Positions 29,457-41,829 of a stretch of 64,000 bases of DNA are shown here, piece after piece. The stretch comes from Capsicum annuum (Eukaryota; Streptophyta; Magnoliopsida; Solanales; Solanaceae), in assembly GCF_002878395.1 (NCBI RefSeq), contig NC_061112.1, forward strand, positions 38,160,562 through 38,224,561. Direction: 5' to 3'. Position numbers and translations under genes: made by a program. Below the pieces are notes generated by a model, which saw only the letters and a list, made by a program, of their open reading frames with translations, did not search any database and was not told where the DNA came from. Numbering within the stretch: the stretch's first letter is position 1; each line of letters begins with the position of its first letter.

Positions 29457-31852
29457 TGTAATACCCCGAGAAATTTTTTATTGAAATTTTGTGCATAAAT
29501 GTGTTGGGTTCTATCTTCTAAAATAAATTATAAATTTTTCGTGTGGAATATCTTAGATTATGACCCACCATTGTGTAGAGTATCTAATAAGATTTTCAAC
29601 GATATGTGGATCATCCAAAACGGACAACCGAGCGACGAGTTATGAACATTTCGATCGAACCGTAAATAGTAGTAATAAAACATGCAGGAAAAAGGTACTG
29701 AGGCCTGGCGTATTTTTGCTCCAACTTTAATCGATCATAACTCCTTGTACATAATAATATGGGTGATCTACTATATATCAACAAAAATCTCTGCGAGTCC
29801 TCTTTCCAATGAAATTGGTTTCATCCAATTTATCTATCGGAGCAAAAATTTATGGTTGATCTACTTTAGCCTATCAAAAGTGAATTTTTGGGTCAACTTC
29901 AAACAATCATAACTCCTTGTACACAATGATATAGGTGAGATACTATATATCAACGGAAAGATACGGGAGTCCTCTTTCTAATGAAATTAGTTTCATCCAA
30001 TTTGGATATCGGAATAAAATGTTATGGTTAATCTACTTCAGACTATCAAAACAGTCCACCAAAGAACAGATTTGAGAATTATTTGATTTTTAGGGGCGTT
30101 TTGGTCATTCCCCCTCACCCAAAATCTATCCAAACCCTATATTAAAGCCTATTAGAAGCCTTATATGTTATATTTCATCAAATTCCCTCAAAAGACATCC
30201 AACTTCAAGAACCTCCAAAGTTCACCATTAATTCTACAAATTTATTCAAGATTCCAAGCTCCTAGTTCAAGAAGTCCAAGAACCATCATTCAAAGGCATG
30301 ATTAACATCTCAAAAATGAGTATCGATCTAAAGGTCATCATTCAAGGTATGTGGGGTTTTTCAATAAGAACTCTCTTTTGTTCTTGTGCCCGAAAGTAAT
30401 TTTCTTTACAAAGTCATGATTTTTATTTGATTTTTACGAATTTGAAGCATGAACCCATATCTTATGTTGATTAATATAAAATCTTGATGTTTATGATTTT
30501 GAAAGATGAATTTACATGTGTGGAGATATAAAGCATGAATCTTGAACAATATTTATCATGATTTTGATATTTGGGTCGTGAATTTCCATTGGAAATTGTG
30601 TTTTTGAGAAAGTGTGTGTTATAAGAACGTTGATGTTGAATATTTGAGATATTTTGAATGATTTGACCTTTTGGTCTTAATAGAGTTGTTTTGAACTTGA
30701 GTGTGAAAGAAATCCACAACGTGGTTGATTATGATAGATAGGAAGCATGATGGATCCCGATGTATATTTATATATTACTGAAATTGTTTTGTTGTGGATT
30801 GTCTTTAAAATGATCTGAGCTAAGTCTGGGAGAAATTTTTAGCACCAATTGGGAGGTATGAAGAGACCTTACTTCCCTAGAACTACGTGCCCCTGTAGGA
30901 GTGAGCCTGAGGCTGATTTATATAGTGATCACTAGTTTGTGTGGATTTGATATCGATAGTCCTACTCCAATGGCAAGGATAGGATGGATCTCCCCAACGT
31001 GGGCTATACGTTGGACTCCATGTAGCCCACATGGTTTATGTCGGTTATAGGATCTCCCAGTGTGTGTGTATGTTTCCTTGTGTCTATGGTGAATGGTGAA
31101 GTGATTTGACTTTGGAATTGTGAAAGTTATTCTTTCAAAAGATTTAAGTGATATTTACATTATGAGAATTGATATTCTTGATGAACTGAAACTGATTGCC
31201 AAATTATATGATGACTCACATGTGTTATTGTACTTATTTCATCGTCTCATGATTATGATGATTTTCTTCAGGCTACGTGAGTCTTTCATACATTCTACAT
31301 ATTTCTTATAAATATTTATGATGATGATGTTTATACAACTGCATACACCCCCATATACTCGATTCCTTTCCATGGTACTGACCCATATCTTCGGATGTGG
31401 GCTGCATTTTCTAGAAATGTAGGTTCAGGTGCTTAGTTCCAAGTTTGACAGTGATTCTTTGGGCACGCTATTCTATATCCTCTATTGTGGTGAGTCCTCA
31501 TGTTCCGAGGACGTGATGTCTGATGTTGGTTTCACGATATTGTTTACATTTTATAATTGAGTATGAGTTAGTTGGGGCATGTCTCAATGGTTCCCTGGTT
31601 TTATTAATTTTCTTAGAGGCTTGTCAGACTAGTATAGATATTGGGAGTTGACTAATAAGTCATATTTTATTATCTTTCTGAAATTCTTTTATTCTTGGAT
31701 GATGATTACTCTGTTGATATTTGAGTGTTATTTATGGAAACCCCGTTGATTTGTGTTGAACTGAATGAAAATGGCTCAAAGGGTTAGCTTGGGGATACTC
31801 ATAGCCTCAAGCACCGTGTGACACTTCGGGACCCATTTTTCGGGGCATTACA
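29457..31852 (+). repeat. Solo LTR, TGTAATACCCCGA...TCGGGGCATTACA, 2396 bp
   Basis: It is bounded by the perfect target duplication ATATG (29452-29456, 31853-31857). The 13-bp ends are inverted copies with one mismatch. It contains a 172-bp tandem duplication (29722-30065), a TATA-like CCTATATTAAAG near 30137, donor-like TTCAAG|GTATGTGG with GT at 30347, a weak hairpin near 31360-31382, an acceptor-like AAATGTAG|GTTCAGG near 31421 and AGAGGCTTGTCAGACTAG near 31615. Confidence 0.93.
29722..30065 (+). repeat. 172-bp tandem duplication inside the solo LTR
   Basis: Both copies open CAACTT.AA and CATAACTCCTTGTAC (29722 and 29894) and share TACTATATATCAAC, AATGAAATT and GTTTCATCCAATTT. The copies are diverged by many substitutions, so the duplication is old. 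Confidence 0.8.
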
Positions 31853-32281
31853 ATATGTCACTAGTGTGAACGATACAAACGGTCATTTATACTAGCCCTC
31901 ACATCGACAAACGTAAGTTTCCAGTATAAGTCATTAGAGACCCACACCTTTACAACATTGATATATAGTACCCATTAAGCCCAATTAAAATATGTTTCAC
32001 ATAACCCGTAGATTAACCAAGGAATTATGCATTAAATAACACCACAGGTATAGTCATTTATCTTGCAAGCTCATATTAATGCCATTACAATTCTAATACC
32101 TAGGATAATGCCTCGACCCCCTTTGTTCATTAAATCAAGTTGGGGGAATAGCTCAACCTTTATTATTTTATCAAATAAAATTGGGGAATGCCTTGACCCC
32201 ATTTGTTTATTAAATCAAAACATAGCCAACAAGGCCTTTAAAATCCATGTTTACTATTTAATCATTTATGAAATGCAATAA

Positions 32282-33001
32282 TGATACGAGTACTATCACG
32301 ATCATGGATACTTTTTGAGTATTTTGAAGAAAACCTAAAGAGTGCACAAGTCTAAGTGTGAAGGAGGGCCAAAACGGTCCAAACATACTCCATGGGCTAT
32401 TTTTGGAGCCCTTTTCATTAAAGGGTCATTTAGTATTCTGTCTTTTATTTTGTAATCTAATATAAATTGAACATTATAGGGTGTTAGTTGGTAGTTTTTA
32501 TGAATGTTAAAGAAAGAACACTCCTCTTAGAGAGAGAGAGTCCACAACAAAAACTAGGGCATAACATAAGGGTGGATTGTCTTATGTGTTGCATTTTGCT
32601 TGATACATTGTTGCTTGGGTGGTGGACGCCTCTCTTGTGTCAAATGTAAGAGTTAGGTGTTTGTTGTGTAAAGTGTTAAAGGTGAGTGGAATATGCTCTT
32701 GGGTTGTTAAGACTATATCAACACTTGTCTAACTATCTATCTTGTATCTTGTTTTTGTTTGGCTTCTTGTGTTGTTAATGTAACCCGTTTGTTCTTGTTT
32801 CTATTGTAATAATATGGAGCTTCATATTGTGTTGCTGAAATTGTTGTTGGCTGGCTGTTTTAGTGTATTAACACCTTGTATCCTCTTCTTTCTTGTTATA
32901 GATAGTGAATTCGAGAGAGGTCCCCATTTGGTCCACACTTTGTTGTGATTTGTGGACTGTTTGGGGGTGTAATTTTATGTTTCCTTGTTTGTTATGTATC
33001 A
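32282..33001 (+). repeat. 720-bp solo LTR with TGATAC...GTATCA ends
   Basis: The target duplication AATAA is perfect (32277-32281, 33002-33006). The ends TGATAC and GTATCA are inverted. It resembles the 665-bp insertion at 22795 in size, termini and TATA placement (CTAATATAAATTG near 32457). An AG microsatellite lies near 32531. It is probably a solo LTR of a Copia-type or TRIM element. Confidence 0.85.
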
Positions 33002-33569
33002 AATAATATAGGTATACAAGTCAAACCAAGTGACAATTTCATAATCAAAAACCATTTACACAAGTGGGTTGAGGGATACAATTGTTCAAAACTAAATTCC
33101 AAGTTTAAAATATCATGTTGGAATATTACCTCGACCCTATTCCAATTACCACACCCATGCAACCATTGGTTCAAAAACAATTAATTCAAGGCATGAACAA
33201 CTCATGAAAACCATGGGAAAATAATAATTATCCATTTCAAAACCCTCAACCCATGTCAAAACCAACATTAAATTCTGTATAATTGAACCATTTAAAACAT
33301 ATGCTTTTTATAAAATAAGATTTGGGGAAGAGTAACATGTCTGAAAGGATCACAACTATAAAGATAAATCACCTTTGAGAGCCTTAATTGACCAACTTCT
33401 TCAAAACCCTAAGTTTTCTTGACTTTGGAGATTTGAGAGAGATTTAAAAGTTATTTTGATTTATTTTAGAGTGATAATGATAACCTAAAAGGGTTTTAAG
33501 TCACGGGTCACAATTGGAGAAGACAAGAAATGTCCAAAGTGCCCTTAGTAAAATATTAAAGAATTATTG

Positions 33570-33930
33570 CCCAGTAGCTACGGGTGACCCTTACGACTTG
33601 TAAGGTCACCTTACGACTCGTGACATCTAGTAATAATATGGACAGTATTCATAGGTCACCAATGTTGGAATGGCAATAATTCATACTATATGAATCGTAC
33701 TCAGACATTACAACTCGTTAGGTTCAATTATTGTTAAAGCAGAATCAATTGGACAGTACATTAGTTAGGCTACGAATAAGCACGATGTGACTCGTATAGA
33801 GTCTTTATGACTCGATAGGATCCAACAATAATCATAATAGAAACACTGAGAATCTATATTGGTTAAGTTATGATTAGGGTCCTATGACCCGTAATGACAC
33901 CCTACGACTCATAGGAAGAGTCATAATCTA
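33570..33930 (-). promoter_or_regulatory. Array of ACGACTCGTGA-like motifs in a minus-strand LTR
   Basis: Repeated words include TACGACTTGTAAGGTCACC, TACGACTCGTGAC, ACAACTCGTTAGG, GTGACTCGTATAG and CTACGACTCATAGG, spread over 360 bp at the 5' side of the LTR. The LTR at 39857 carries the same word ACGACTCGTGA. The array lies upstream of the transcribed part on the minus strand. Function is inferred. Confidence 0.5.
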
Positions 33931-33985
33931 GATAATAAGCCCATAGGTTATGAAATTCTCAAGGACCAAAATCCGAGATGTTTCA

Positions 33986-34592
33986 TATTTTAAGTGTGAG
34001 TTTTGATTATATTTAGTGTCCTTTTTGTGGTATGTAGTTTTGAAATAAGGGGTTATGCTTGACCCAAAAATATTTAAGTATCTAATTTTTAGGTTAAGCT
34101 TACCTCCCTGATCGAGGTGTATAGTTTTATGGGGTTGGCCAATTACTATTGCAGGTTTGTGAAAGGTTAACCTATATTTCTTATCATCTGACCTACTTAA
34201 CTCAAAAGAAATACTTTTTGCTTGGTTTAATGAATCTGAGGAAAGGTTTCAAAAGCTTAAGACAATATTGACTATTGCTTTTATTCTTTCTTTATCAGTG
34301 AAGGGTAAGAATTTTATTGTATATCGGGATGCATCATAATTTGTTTTAGGTGCTATTTTGATGCACAAAAAAAAAAGTTATTTCCTATACTTTGAGGCAA
34401 TTAAAAGTTCATAAGAATTTTCCTACTCATGATTTGGAGTAGGCTACAGTGGTATTTGCACTTAAAATATGGAGGCATTAATTTTATGAGGTTCAATATA
34501 AAGTGTTAACTAAACACTATATCTTGTAACATAAATAGGCATTTAAATTTGAGACAACGTAGGTAGATAGAGTAACTCAAGGATTATAATAT
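33986..34592 (+). pseudogene. Third plus-strand element: RT thumb and RNase H
   Basis: FKCEFWLYLVSFLWYVVL is the thumb. LANYYCRFVKG and AWFNESEERFQKLKTILT follow, then NFIVYRDAS (first RNase H Asp kept) and LGAILMHKKK. A poly(A) run near 34368 causes a frameshift. TTHDLE-like and LKDYNI motifs end at 34592. The upstream part of this element is absent because a minus-strand LTR begins immediately to the left. It continues at 39393. Confidence 0.8.
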
Positions 34593-37500
34593 TGTAATGA
34601 ACCTTTAAGTCATTTTCCATATTTATGCTTATCTTCATCAACTTAGCTTCTCTATAGTTTCCCCGAGTTATTTATGAAATATTAGGATCGACGGTTTGGT
34701 TATCGAGCAGTTCATTTGATTTTTAGAGCCAATTCTTTGATTAGAAGTCTTCGCTGGTTCCAAATGGTCACTGGGAAAAATCTTTAGTGAAATGATCTCT
34801 TATACAAATTCTTACTATGCGGGCAGATCTTGAATATCGATTTAGGCTAGGTAGACCTTTGGTTTGGGTACCAATGCACCCAAGCTTATTTTAACCTATC
34901 AATCGAAAAGTTAAAAATTTGAAAGTTTAGGTGTGGGACAAACATTTGGTTGAAACAACCTCAGGTTGAAAATCTGAGTTCTCAAATGCATTTAGAACAT
35001 TTAATTTAGTGTGGTGACATATTTTTTTGGCAAAAATTGGATCCCAAATGCATCATGAGGCATTGGCCAAAACTTGGAATCAAATTTCAAGTTTCAGCTA
35101 TCATCTGGTATAGCCAATACCTCGATGCAAAGGCCTTAGCATGATAGTGAATTCCACAAATGTGTCCTATGTGTGCGCGATCATGAGGACCAAAGTCCTG
35201 GGCTAGTTCTTTAAATAGCCTTTTTTGGTTGAGAATTAGCCATTTCTTCCATTGCTTTGAGTCCCTAACCCCTAAAAGATTGTAAAACCCTTAAAGTGAG
35301 TCTTGTGGGTTGATTGGGAGCTTGAATAGTTTGTGTATTCGCGATTAACATCAAATCTAAGTAAGAATCCTTCAATTTTGGTATTGATTTCTTGATTTTA
35401 AAATCCAAAACCCTTAATGGCTTGAGGCTTGATTTTAGCCCCAAATATGGTTGTTTTGCACCAATTTCTTGAGGGTTATAACTCCTTAATGGTATTTAAA
35501 GAATGGGTTGGTCTTGGGAACTCATTTTTCATATGTGGGGCCTACTTGGGGATTTTGGTATTATTTTTGGACCCAAAGCACAATAGTGTAATATGGGTAT
35601 TTCTAGACTCGTATTGATGAGTAGATTATGGTTTTATTAGTGTGATAGCATTTTGGAGATTGTGAAGTAAAGATGAGTATATGGTGCATGATGTGATATT
35701 TTGCAGTTCAACTTTGAGGTAGGCCTCTGTCTACTCCTATTCATATATGACGTGTGATATGTATTGTATGTGAATATGGATGTTAATATTTACTATACAT
35801 AGAATAACTTAGCCTTGATTGTTGATGCTTTAGAGATTAGTGACGATTTTAGACCTATAAGATGATATATTGATACCCCTTTTGAATCATAGTGCCTTCT
35901 CTCTCTATTTTAGATTAGTTGTAGTGTGGTTATGATGTAATACTATGTTTGGGTTATGGTTTTAGCATTTGAAGCATGAATTATAGATTTGACCTTATTA
36001 GACTAGTGTAGTAGTCTTGAAACTGTAACTTGGGTAGAGTAGACTTGAGTACCTCTTTTTCTAGTTGAAGCTCCTATCATAAGCTTGAATGTGGCTTACA
36101 TGACATCTAAAAGTTGGATTAGATAACTTAGCCTAGTTTGGGGCATGGTGTGCCTAATTATGGAAAATAAGGATTAAAAGTGGGATCCTTTGGCCCACTT
36201 AGGCCTAAACTTGTGGACTTAGTTGCGGATGTTAGATATATATGAGGCTAGTAAACCTTATTATAAGGTTACTTCATGACTTGGTATATTTTATCGATGT
36301 TTCCCCAATTGTGGGTTTGAGCTATGGATATGATGCTCCTTGTGGAAGTGATATTGGGCATTTAGAGATGATATCCCTCTTAGATATATTATGTGGCCTA
36401 TATTGATGCTATTTTCTCTTAGATATGATTGTCGTGCCTATAAAGATGCTATCTCCCTTTTGGTTATGATTGTTGGGCATATAGAGATGATATTCCTCTT
36501 AGATAAGATAATTTCCCTAGAGAGGTGATATTCCTTAGAGTTATGATGTTTGACCTATTGATATTAAATATCCTATATGAGATATGGCTACGTGCTTATA
36601 TACATTCTTATTGATATTATGCCTCCTAGATATGAGATGCCTCCTATGTGAGAGATGATTATGTATTTATTAATATTATGCCTCATATATGCGAGATAAA
36701 ACCCATCTGTGCAATAATTAGAGATATGCTATGGCTTATAAAATGATTATTGATATGAGTTTTGGATATGTATATGAGCTTAAGGGTAATTATGATGTTG
36801 TGGTTATTTTGAATATATTATTTGGCCAGTGGTCGTGTTAGGATAATGATTGGATATCAAAAAAGTCCTTATCATTGTAAAGGGATACAATTATAGTTAT
36901 AAATGTATGTACATGTTTTATATACATATCTCTCCGATATGGGACAGAGGAAGATGTGGTATGTTGCTTATGACTTATTTGATTGGATACTGGTGATGGC
37001 ATTCATAGATTTGGTACATTCATGATTATTGTATTGGTAACTTATGTGATTTTAGAAAGAATATGATCTTATGATTGTTCTTCTTAATTTAGGGTTAAAC
37101 TATGCAGTAGTTAATTGTCTATTAGGAGACTATAGTACTTGGTGGCTAGGAATCAGATGTATTAGTTAATGAAGATTGCTTAGTTCAAATATGGTAGTTA
37201 GAGATGGTTGATATGTGGTTAATAATGATGTTGGTTTAGCAAAGGCGAAGATTAGTGGTATTGATGCCTAAGTTTATACTATCGTTTACTTGTTAAATGA
37301 GTAGTTGTATATTAACAAGGTTAGATAATAAGTGATGTTGGTAATAAAAAGTGGCTAATTAATAAAGATAAATAGTTGATAAATGGTTGATTAATGAGTA
37401 GTTAAACAAGAATTAGTTGGTTAACGATGGTTAGTTAATGAATGATGTCAGTTAATAAAAGATGGTTAGATGATAATTGGTTATGTGTTGTCTAATAATG

Positions 37501-37817
37501 GTTAATGTTTATATTGTGATTATTTGATGATATGAAATAGTGGATAAATGGTGATTATGGTCTAGTGATGACTCTTTGCCATAGGTTAGATGTTGGATAT
37601 CTGATAAATAATGGTTAGTTTCTATCCCTTGAATAAGGATAATATTTAGACAAAGAACTAGAGGTCATGTGATGACTAGATAAGTAGGGGTTTCCTTATA
37701 AATAGTATTGGTTAACTAATAACGAGTAGTTGGGAATTATTGTCTAGATAGATGCTTTGTGGTGATACGATTATGTTCATGAGTATATTAGTATATGTTA
37801 TTCCATAGTATTTAGTA

Positions 37818-38057
37818 TGATGATATTGATACCCAACAAAAATAGAGGATACTATTGCGATGATATTGATACTCGATATGGTCGAAAGATACTATTATGA
37901 TGATATTAATACCCGACAAGGCCAGAGGATACTATTATAAAGATATTGATACTCGCCATGGCTAGAGAATACTGCTGTGATGATATATTAATACCGGACA
38001 AGGTCGGAGGATGCTCTGATAATATATTGATACCCGACAATGCTGGAGGTTGATTAC
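37818..38057 (+). repeat. Six-unit ~40-bp tandem repeat
   Basis: Units read ATGATATTGATACCCGACAA, then GG(C/T)..GAGGATACTATT, starting near 37818, 37861, 37901, 37942, 37981 and 38020, with substitutions between all units. This is an LTR-internal satellite. It lacks unique spacers and is not CRISPR. Confidence 0.85.
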
Positions 38058-38670
38058 GATAATGATTGTCATAACCATGTCAGTTATGGTGAGTTGTGAT
38101 ATTAATTATGTATCTTGTATTTATTCCTACATGCGCATCGCCTATCACCAGTATGTACCTATGTCTATCAGCCGGTTTGGGTCGATTGCATAAGCATGGG
38201 TAAGGAATATGCCTTGTGTTATTGTATGTTGATTGAACCTTCCAAGTCTGGGGCAGTAGGGGCACGCATAGGCTCGGTTATGTATATGGTTGACTGGAGT
38301 AGACATTTATTCATGTTGTTAATAATATTGTTAGTATCATTGTTATGATCACTATTATGGCTAGCTTATGACTGATTGGCCGTTGATTTGGTATCGAGAT
38401 TTGAGATATGTATTCAGCCTCCATTACTTTATGATTCCATTGTTATGCATGATTATATCATGTCTATCCATGTGGATTATACCCCTGATCATGATAGCCT
38501 TATATCCTGATGGTATTATAATGATGTCTTTGAATGAGGATATGGTGATCTAGGTTATGCTTGAGATGACCTCATGCTATATATATATATACATGAAATT
38601 ATGGAACTACTGTATATCACTTCCTTCATTTGATCATATTGTATATTATTCTTGGCCTTGGATAATGCTA

Positions 38671-38702
38671 TATATATATATATATATAAATATATATATT
38701 TA
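38671..38702. repeat. AT microsatellite
   Basis: An uninterrupted TATATA run is followed by imperfect TATA/AAATATAT, inside the 4.8-kb LTR. A smaller ATATATATATA run lies at 38579-38590. Confidence 0.9.
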
Positions 38703-38961
38703 TCTTCTCTCTTCATTCGTGTATTGGTCTAGGATATATGGTATAGTTTAGATGTCTATTGATTATGGATGGAGTAGGATAGTTCTCCCTGATACTTCCT
38801 TACGCTTATTATGGTTGACTTTTGGACATGAATAGGATAGTTGTTCCCTATTATTTCATTAACTTGTCATTTGATTTCTAGACTCTTGCGTGTAGTTTCT
38901 ATTATGTTTATATGTTGTATATATCTTCTATATCTTTGGAGGTCAATTGGAAGTTTCCTAT

Positions 38962-38985
38962 TGAGTACCATTCATTTGGTACTCA
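38962..38985 (+). other. LTR hairpin TGAGTACC / GGTACTCA
   Basis: A perfect 8-bp stem with an 8-base loop lies 407 bp before the LTR end. The position parallels the TCAGTAC/GTACTGA hairpin of the other LTRs, with arms that read as the inverse order. Confidence 0.55.
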
Positions 38986-39392
38986 TACTACACTTCTGTA
39001 GCCTACAGATCATAGTACGGGTTATCGCCGTTGATGTGTGCATCGTGCAGAGTAGCCGTGGTTCAGAGACTTAGGGTAAGCTCCTGACATTCGGAGTATT
39101 ACATAGCTCTCTCTTATGTATTAGACTAGTCTCCATGTGTATTCAAAAATAAGTTGTATCAGAGTATTTCTCCTTGATAGTTTACTTTTATACTCTAACT
39201 ATATTAGAAGCACTTAACCGATACCACCAAGTTTTGGGATTCTATTATTTATTGATCTTTACTTGATGTATTCTGCATTCTTTTCCTTATATTGTTGAGT
39301 AGTCTGTTACTGGCAGTTTTGGACTATAGGTTGGCTTGCCTACTGGGGGTTTTGGAAGGTTCCATCATGACCTGAGAAATTGGGTCGTGACA

Positions 39393-39856
39393 GATGTCAA
39401 TGTTTTCTCCCATCTAGATTAGGATAATATGGTAGTTGATTCTCTACATAGGAGTTCTAAGAGCACGGTAGCTTGGCCTATTTGGAGGTTTATAGATATT
39501 TATTGGCTATGGAGGTTCAGTCTCTAGCTAATAGCTTCATACAACATGATGTACCCCAGAGAGGTGGGTTTCTAGACAGTGTAGAGGCAAGGTCTATATT
39601 TCTTGGTCAAATCAAGGTTCGGCAATTCAAGGATATATAACTAAGTAAGATTCGAGACAAGGTTTTGAAAGGTGAGGCTAAGGAGGTCAATCTTGATGAT
39701 GAGGGTGTTATGAGGATCAAGGGGAGTTTGTAGGCCCTATTTTGATGATTTGATTACTACTATTCTTGTTAAGGATCATATCTTAAAATACATTAAACAT
39801 CCTAGTACGACCAAGATATACCATAATTTGAGGCAGTATTATTGGTGGGGTCAAAT
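39393..39856 (+). pseudogene. Third plus-strand element: RNase H end to integrase zinc domain
   Basis: VNVFSHL and DNMVVDSLHRSSKSTVAW (the DALSR box is altered to DSLHR) are followed after a shift by VQSLANSFIQHDVPQRGGFL, EARSIFLGQIKVRQF and EAKEVNLDDEGVMRIKG. IKHPSTTKIYHNLRQYYWWG follows, in which the usual HPG zinc-finger His region is partly kept. The sequence breaks at 39856 for the next LTR and resumes at 44766. Confidence 0.83.
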
Positions 39857-40199
39857 TGCAACACCCCAAAAATCCAAGATAATATTTGAACCATGCTTTA
39901 AGTTCATGAAAAAAAATCAAATCTCATATTTTATTGATTTTATTAGTTATTTAGACATTTATTAAGGCCTTAAATAACTCTTAGCTTATAGGATAGTCAA
40001 AACATCCCTTAGCGACTAAATTCTTGTAAAGAATATGACTATAGTAAGCTTTAAACGATCATAACTTTTGTGTTACTATGAATTTTTGAGCTCAAGATTC
40101 ACCAACAGATAGATAATTGAATTAGCTTTCCAAAGATACATATTTTTCCTTAATCTGATATCGTCGAAAAAAGATATAATCAAATTACTAAAGTACAGT

Positions 40200-40370
40200 C
40201 AGAGCTGCCAATGACCACGACCCAGATAACGACTCGTGATCAGAAATCATGGGTCATTAGGAGGGAGTCATAATCTGGAAAGTAGAGGCCGAATTCGGGT
40301 TTTTAACCATGACTCAAGTCACGAACTCGTGGCAAGACCTCACAAGTCATGACCTAAGTCATCGGGACTA
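40200..40370 (+). promoter_or_regulatory. Array of GACTCGTGA/AGTCATGA motifs upstream of a TATA-like box
   Basis: The words ATAACGACTCGTGATC, ATGACTCAAGTCACGA, ACTCGTGGCAAG and AAGTCATGACCTAAGTC lie in 170 bp, about 95 bp upstream of GAATATAAAGCC. Several are self-complementary. Function is inferred from repetition and place. Confidence 0.5.
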
Positions 40371-41829
40371 CTTCCATTAGTTTTTTAGACAGTTTTTGAG
40401 GTTTTTTTTTACCTTTTCCCGTTCTTTTAACCCCAAAACTACATCATTTAAGCTATTCCAAGGCTGAATATAAAGCCAAAACAACTCCAAATCACTCATT
40501 CTCAACACAACAAATTTCTTAAGAAACATGTGATTTTCTCTTCTCTAAAGCAAGAAATTGGGCCTTTTCATCTCCAAGTTCAAATCTTCAAAATTTCAAC
40601 TCAAGAATCTACAATAATCAAGTATGTGGGTATTCAATGAGGATCTCCTTTCATCATCATGACCAAATTATGATTTTTTTCATACAATTTATGATTTTTA
40701 TAAACTAGGGCTTTACCCATATCATATCATTCATGCTATTCTCAAATCCAAGAATGTTTTACATGATATTAGACATGATTTCAAGCCTATGATCAAACTA
40801 TATGAGTTTTCCCTAATTTCTTCTGTTTATTTTGTAATTAAACCTTGAATAAATGTTTTCCTATAAGAATAGCATCTTCTCATGCTCAAAATCATGAATT
40901 CCCTTATTATGACATGTTGTTGAGTTTATGGGCTTAGATTGTGAATTTTCTCTTAATATCAGTTATTGTCATCATGTGTAGAGTTGGTGGGTTATGAACA
41001 CCCTAGAACTAAGAATTTAGTTATATATATTAGTTATATGTTATTGGGTACTTCATATTTATACATGCATTGCTATGCACAGAGTACCATGATGTAAGCA
41101 TAGTAGTTATTAGTTCATCTATTAGTTTATACTTAAGTGTCATTCAATTGGGATTAGTACTTAACACCGAGTGAATGCATGGATGGGGGATCACCCATCA
41201 ATTAGGATTGAGACTATTAGTAGCAATCCCTAAGTTTTAGAACCACAATGCCATCGTAGTTTATAAGGGGTCACTCGTTAGTTTAGGCTTGACACCCTAG
41301 TCCTTTGGGACATCATTTTAGTGGATCCACATCATCCAGTGATACTAGCACCCTTCCAACAGAGGTTACAAGTGGACCCCAAATTTTCTCAAATTGGGGT
41401 ATGTCGGTTGCAGTTAGCTCCCAAAATCCTCAGTTTATGTTCCAACTTCAGATTATGTTCATTTTTCAGATTATGTATAACCTTGTACTTCGTTATTTAG
41501 TTTTTATTTAGTATATGTTTATACTTGGTTGTTGCATCAGTTCACATCTCATAGTTTTAGACTCATTATTCATAAATGACCCTAAGTATAGTTTTTGTAA
41601 TACCCCGATCATTCCTTAAGCCCAAATTTGTCTTTTTGAATAGATATGTATGACTTCCAAAGTGATAGATATCTAAACCATGTTGTATTTCTATAATTTC
41701 CACTTTTTTCATGTAGAGCATTGAATAAGCTTTCCATCAATACCAATTTCATCGAAATTAGACATCGGATGATTGAGTTATGGTCGTTTCATTGAATGCT
41801 ATCAAATAGCCCAGGTTTGACAGTCAAGC

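Larger units (their letters stand above)
28683..33985 (-). repeat. Minus-strand 5' LTR, split by two solo LTRs
   Basis: It starts TGAAACATCTCGGATTTTGG at 33985 and ends GGGCATGATA at 28683. Removing the insertions at 29457-31852 and 32282-33001 and their target duplications leaves about 2.2 kb. A palindromic motif array (ACGACTCGTGA-like) lies at 33570-33930. Residual intervals 28684-29451, 31858-32281 and 33007-33985 hold only this LTR; no gene is supported there. Confidence 0.75.
34593..39392 (+). repeat. 4.8-kb solo LTR inserted in RNase H
   Basis: It opens TGTAATGAACC and closes GGGTCGTGACA. The duplication is AATAT (34588-34592) versus GATGT (39393-39397), two A/G transitions. With one copy removed, pol reads DYDVNVFSHL, matching the usual [10 protein letters not shown]. 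It contains a TATA-like CTTTAAATAGCC near 35208, donor-like CTAAGTAAG (GT at 35361), diverged repeats with TCTTAGATATGATTGT near 36370-36500, a GTTAGTTAATGA-rich stretch 37190-37540, the 40-bp array at 37818-38057 and a hairpin at 38962-38985. No gene is supported across it; the short ORFs at 38115-39074 are fortuitous. Confidence 0.88.

Noticed and set aside
29457..31852. DNA transposon with 13-bp terminal inverted repeats
   Set aside because: 5-bp target duplication, TG..CA ends, a TATA box and similarity to true LTRs fit a solo LTR better.
37818..38057. CRISPR-like regular repeats
   Set aside because: Units are contiguous and diverged with no unique spacers, in a plant LTR; it is a small satellite.
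38671..38702. AT run as a promoter or replication signal
   Set aside because: It is a simple microsatellite with nothing transcribed or coding next to it.
38115..39074. Several 60-77 codon plus-strand ORFs in AT-rich sequence
   Set aside because: They lie inside the 4.8-kb solo LTR, are hydrophobic low-complexity by composition, and show no homology I recognise.
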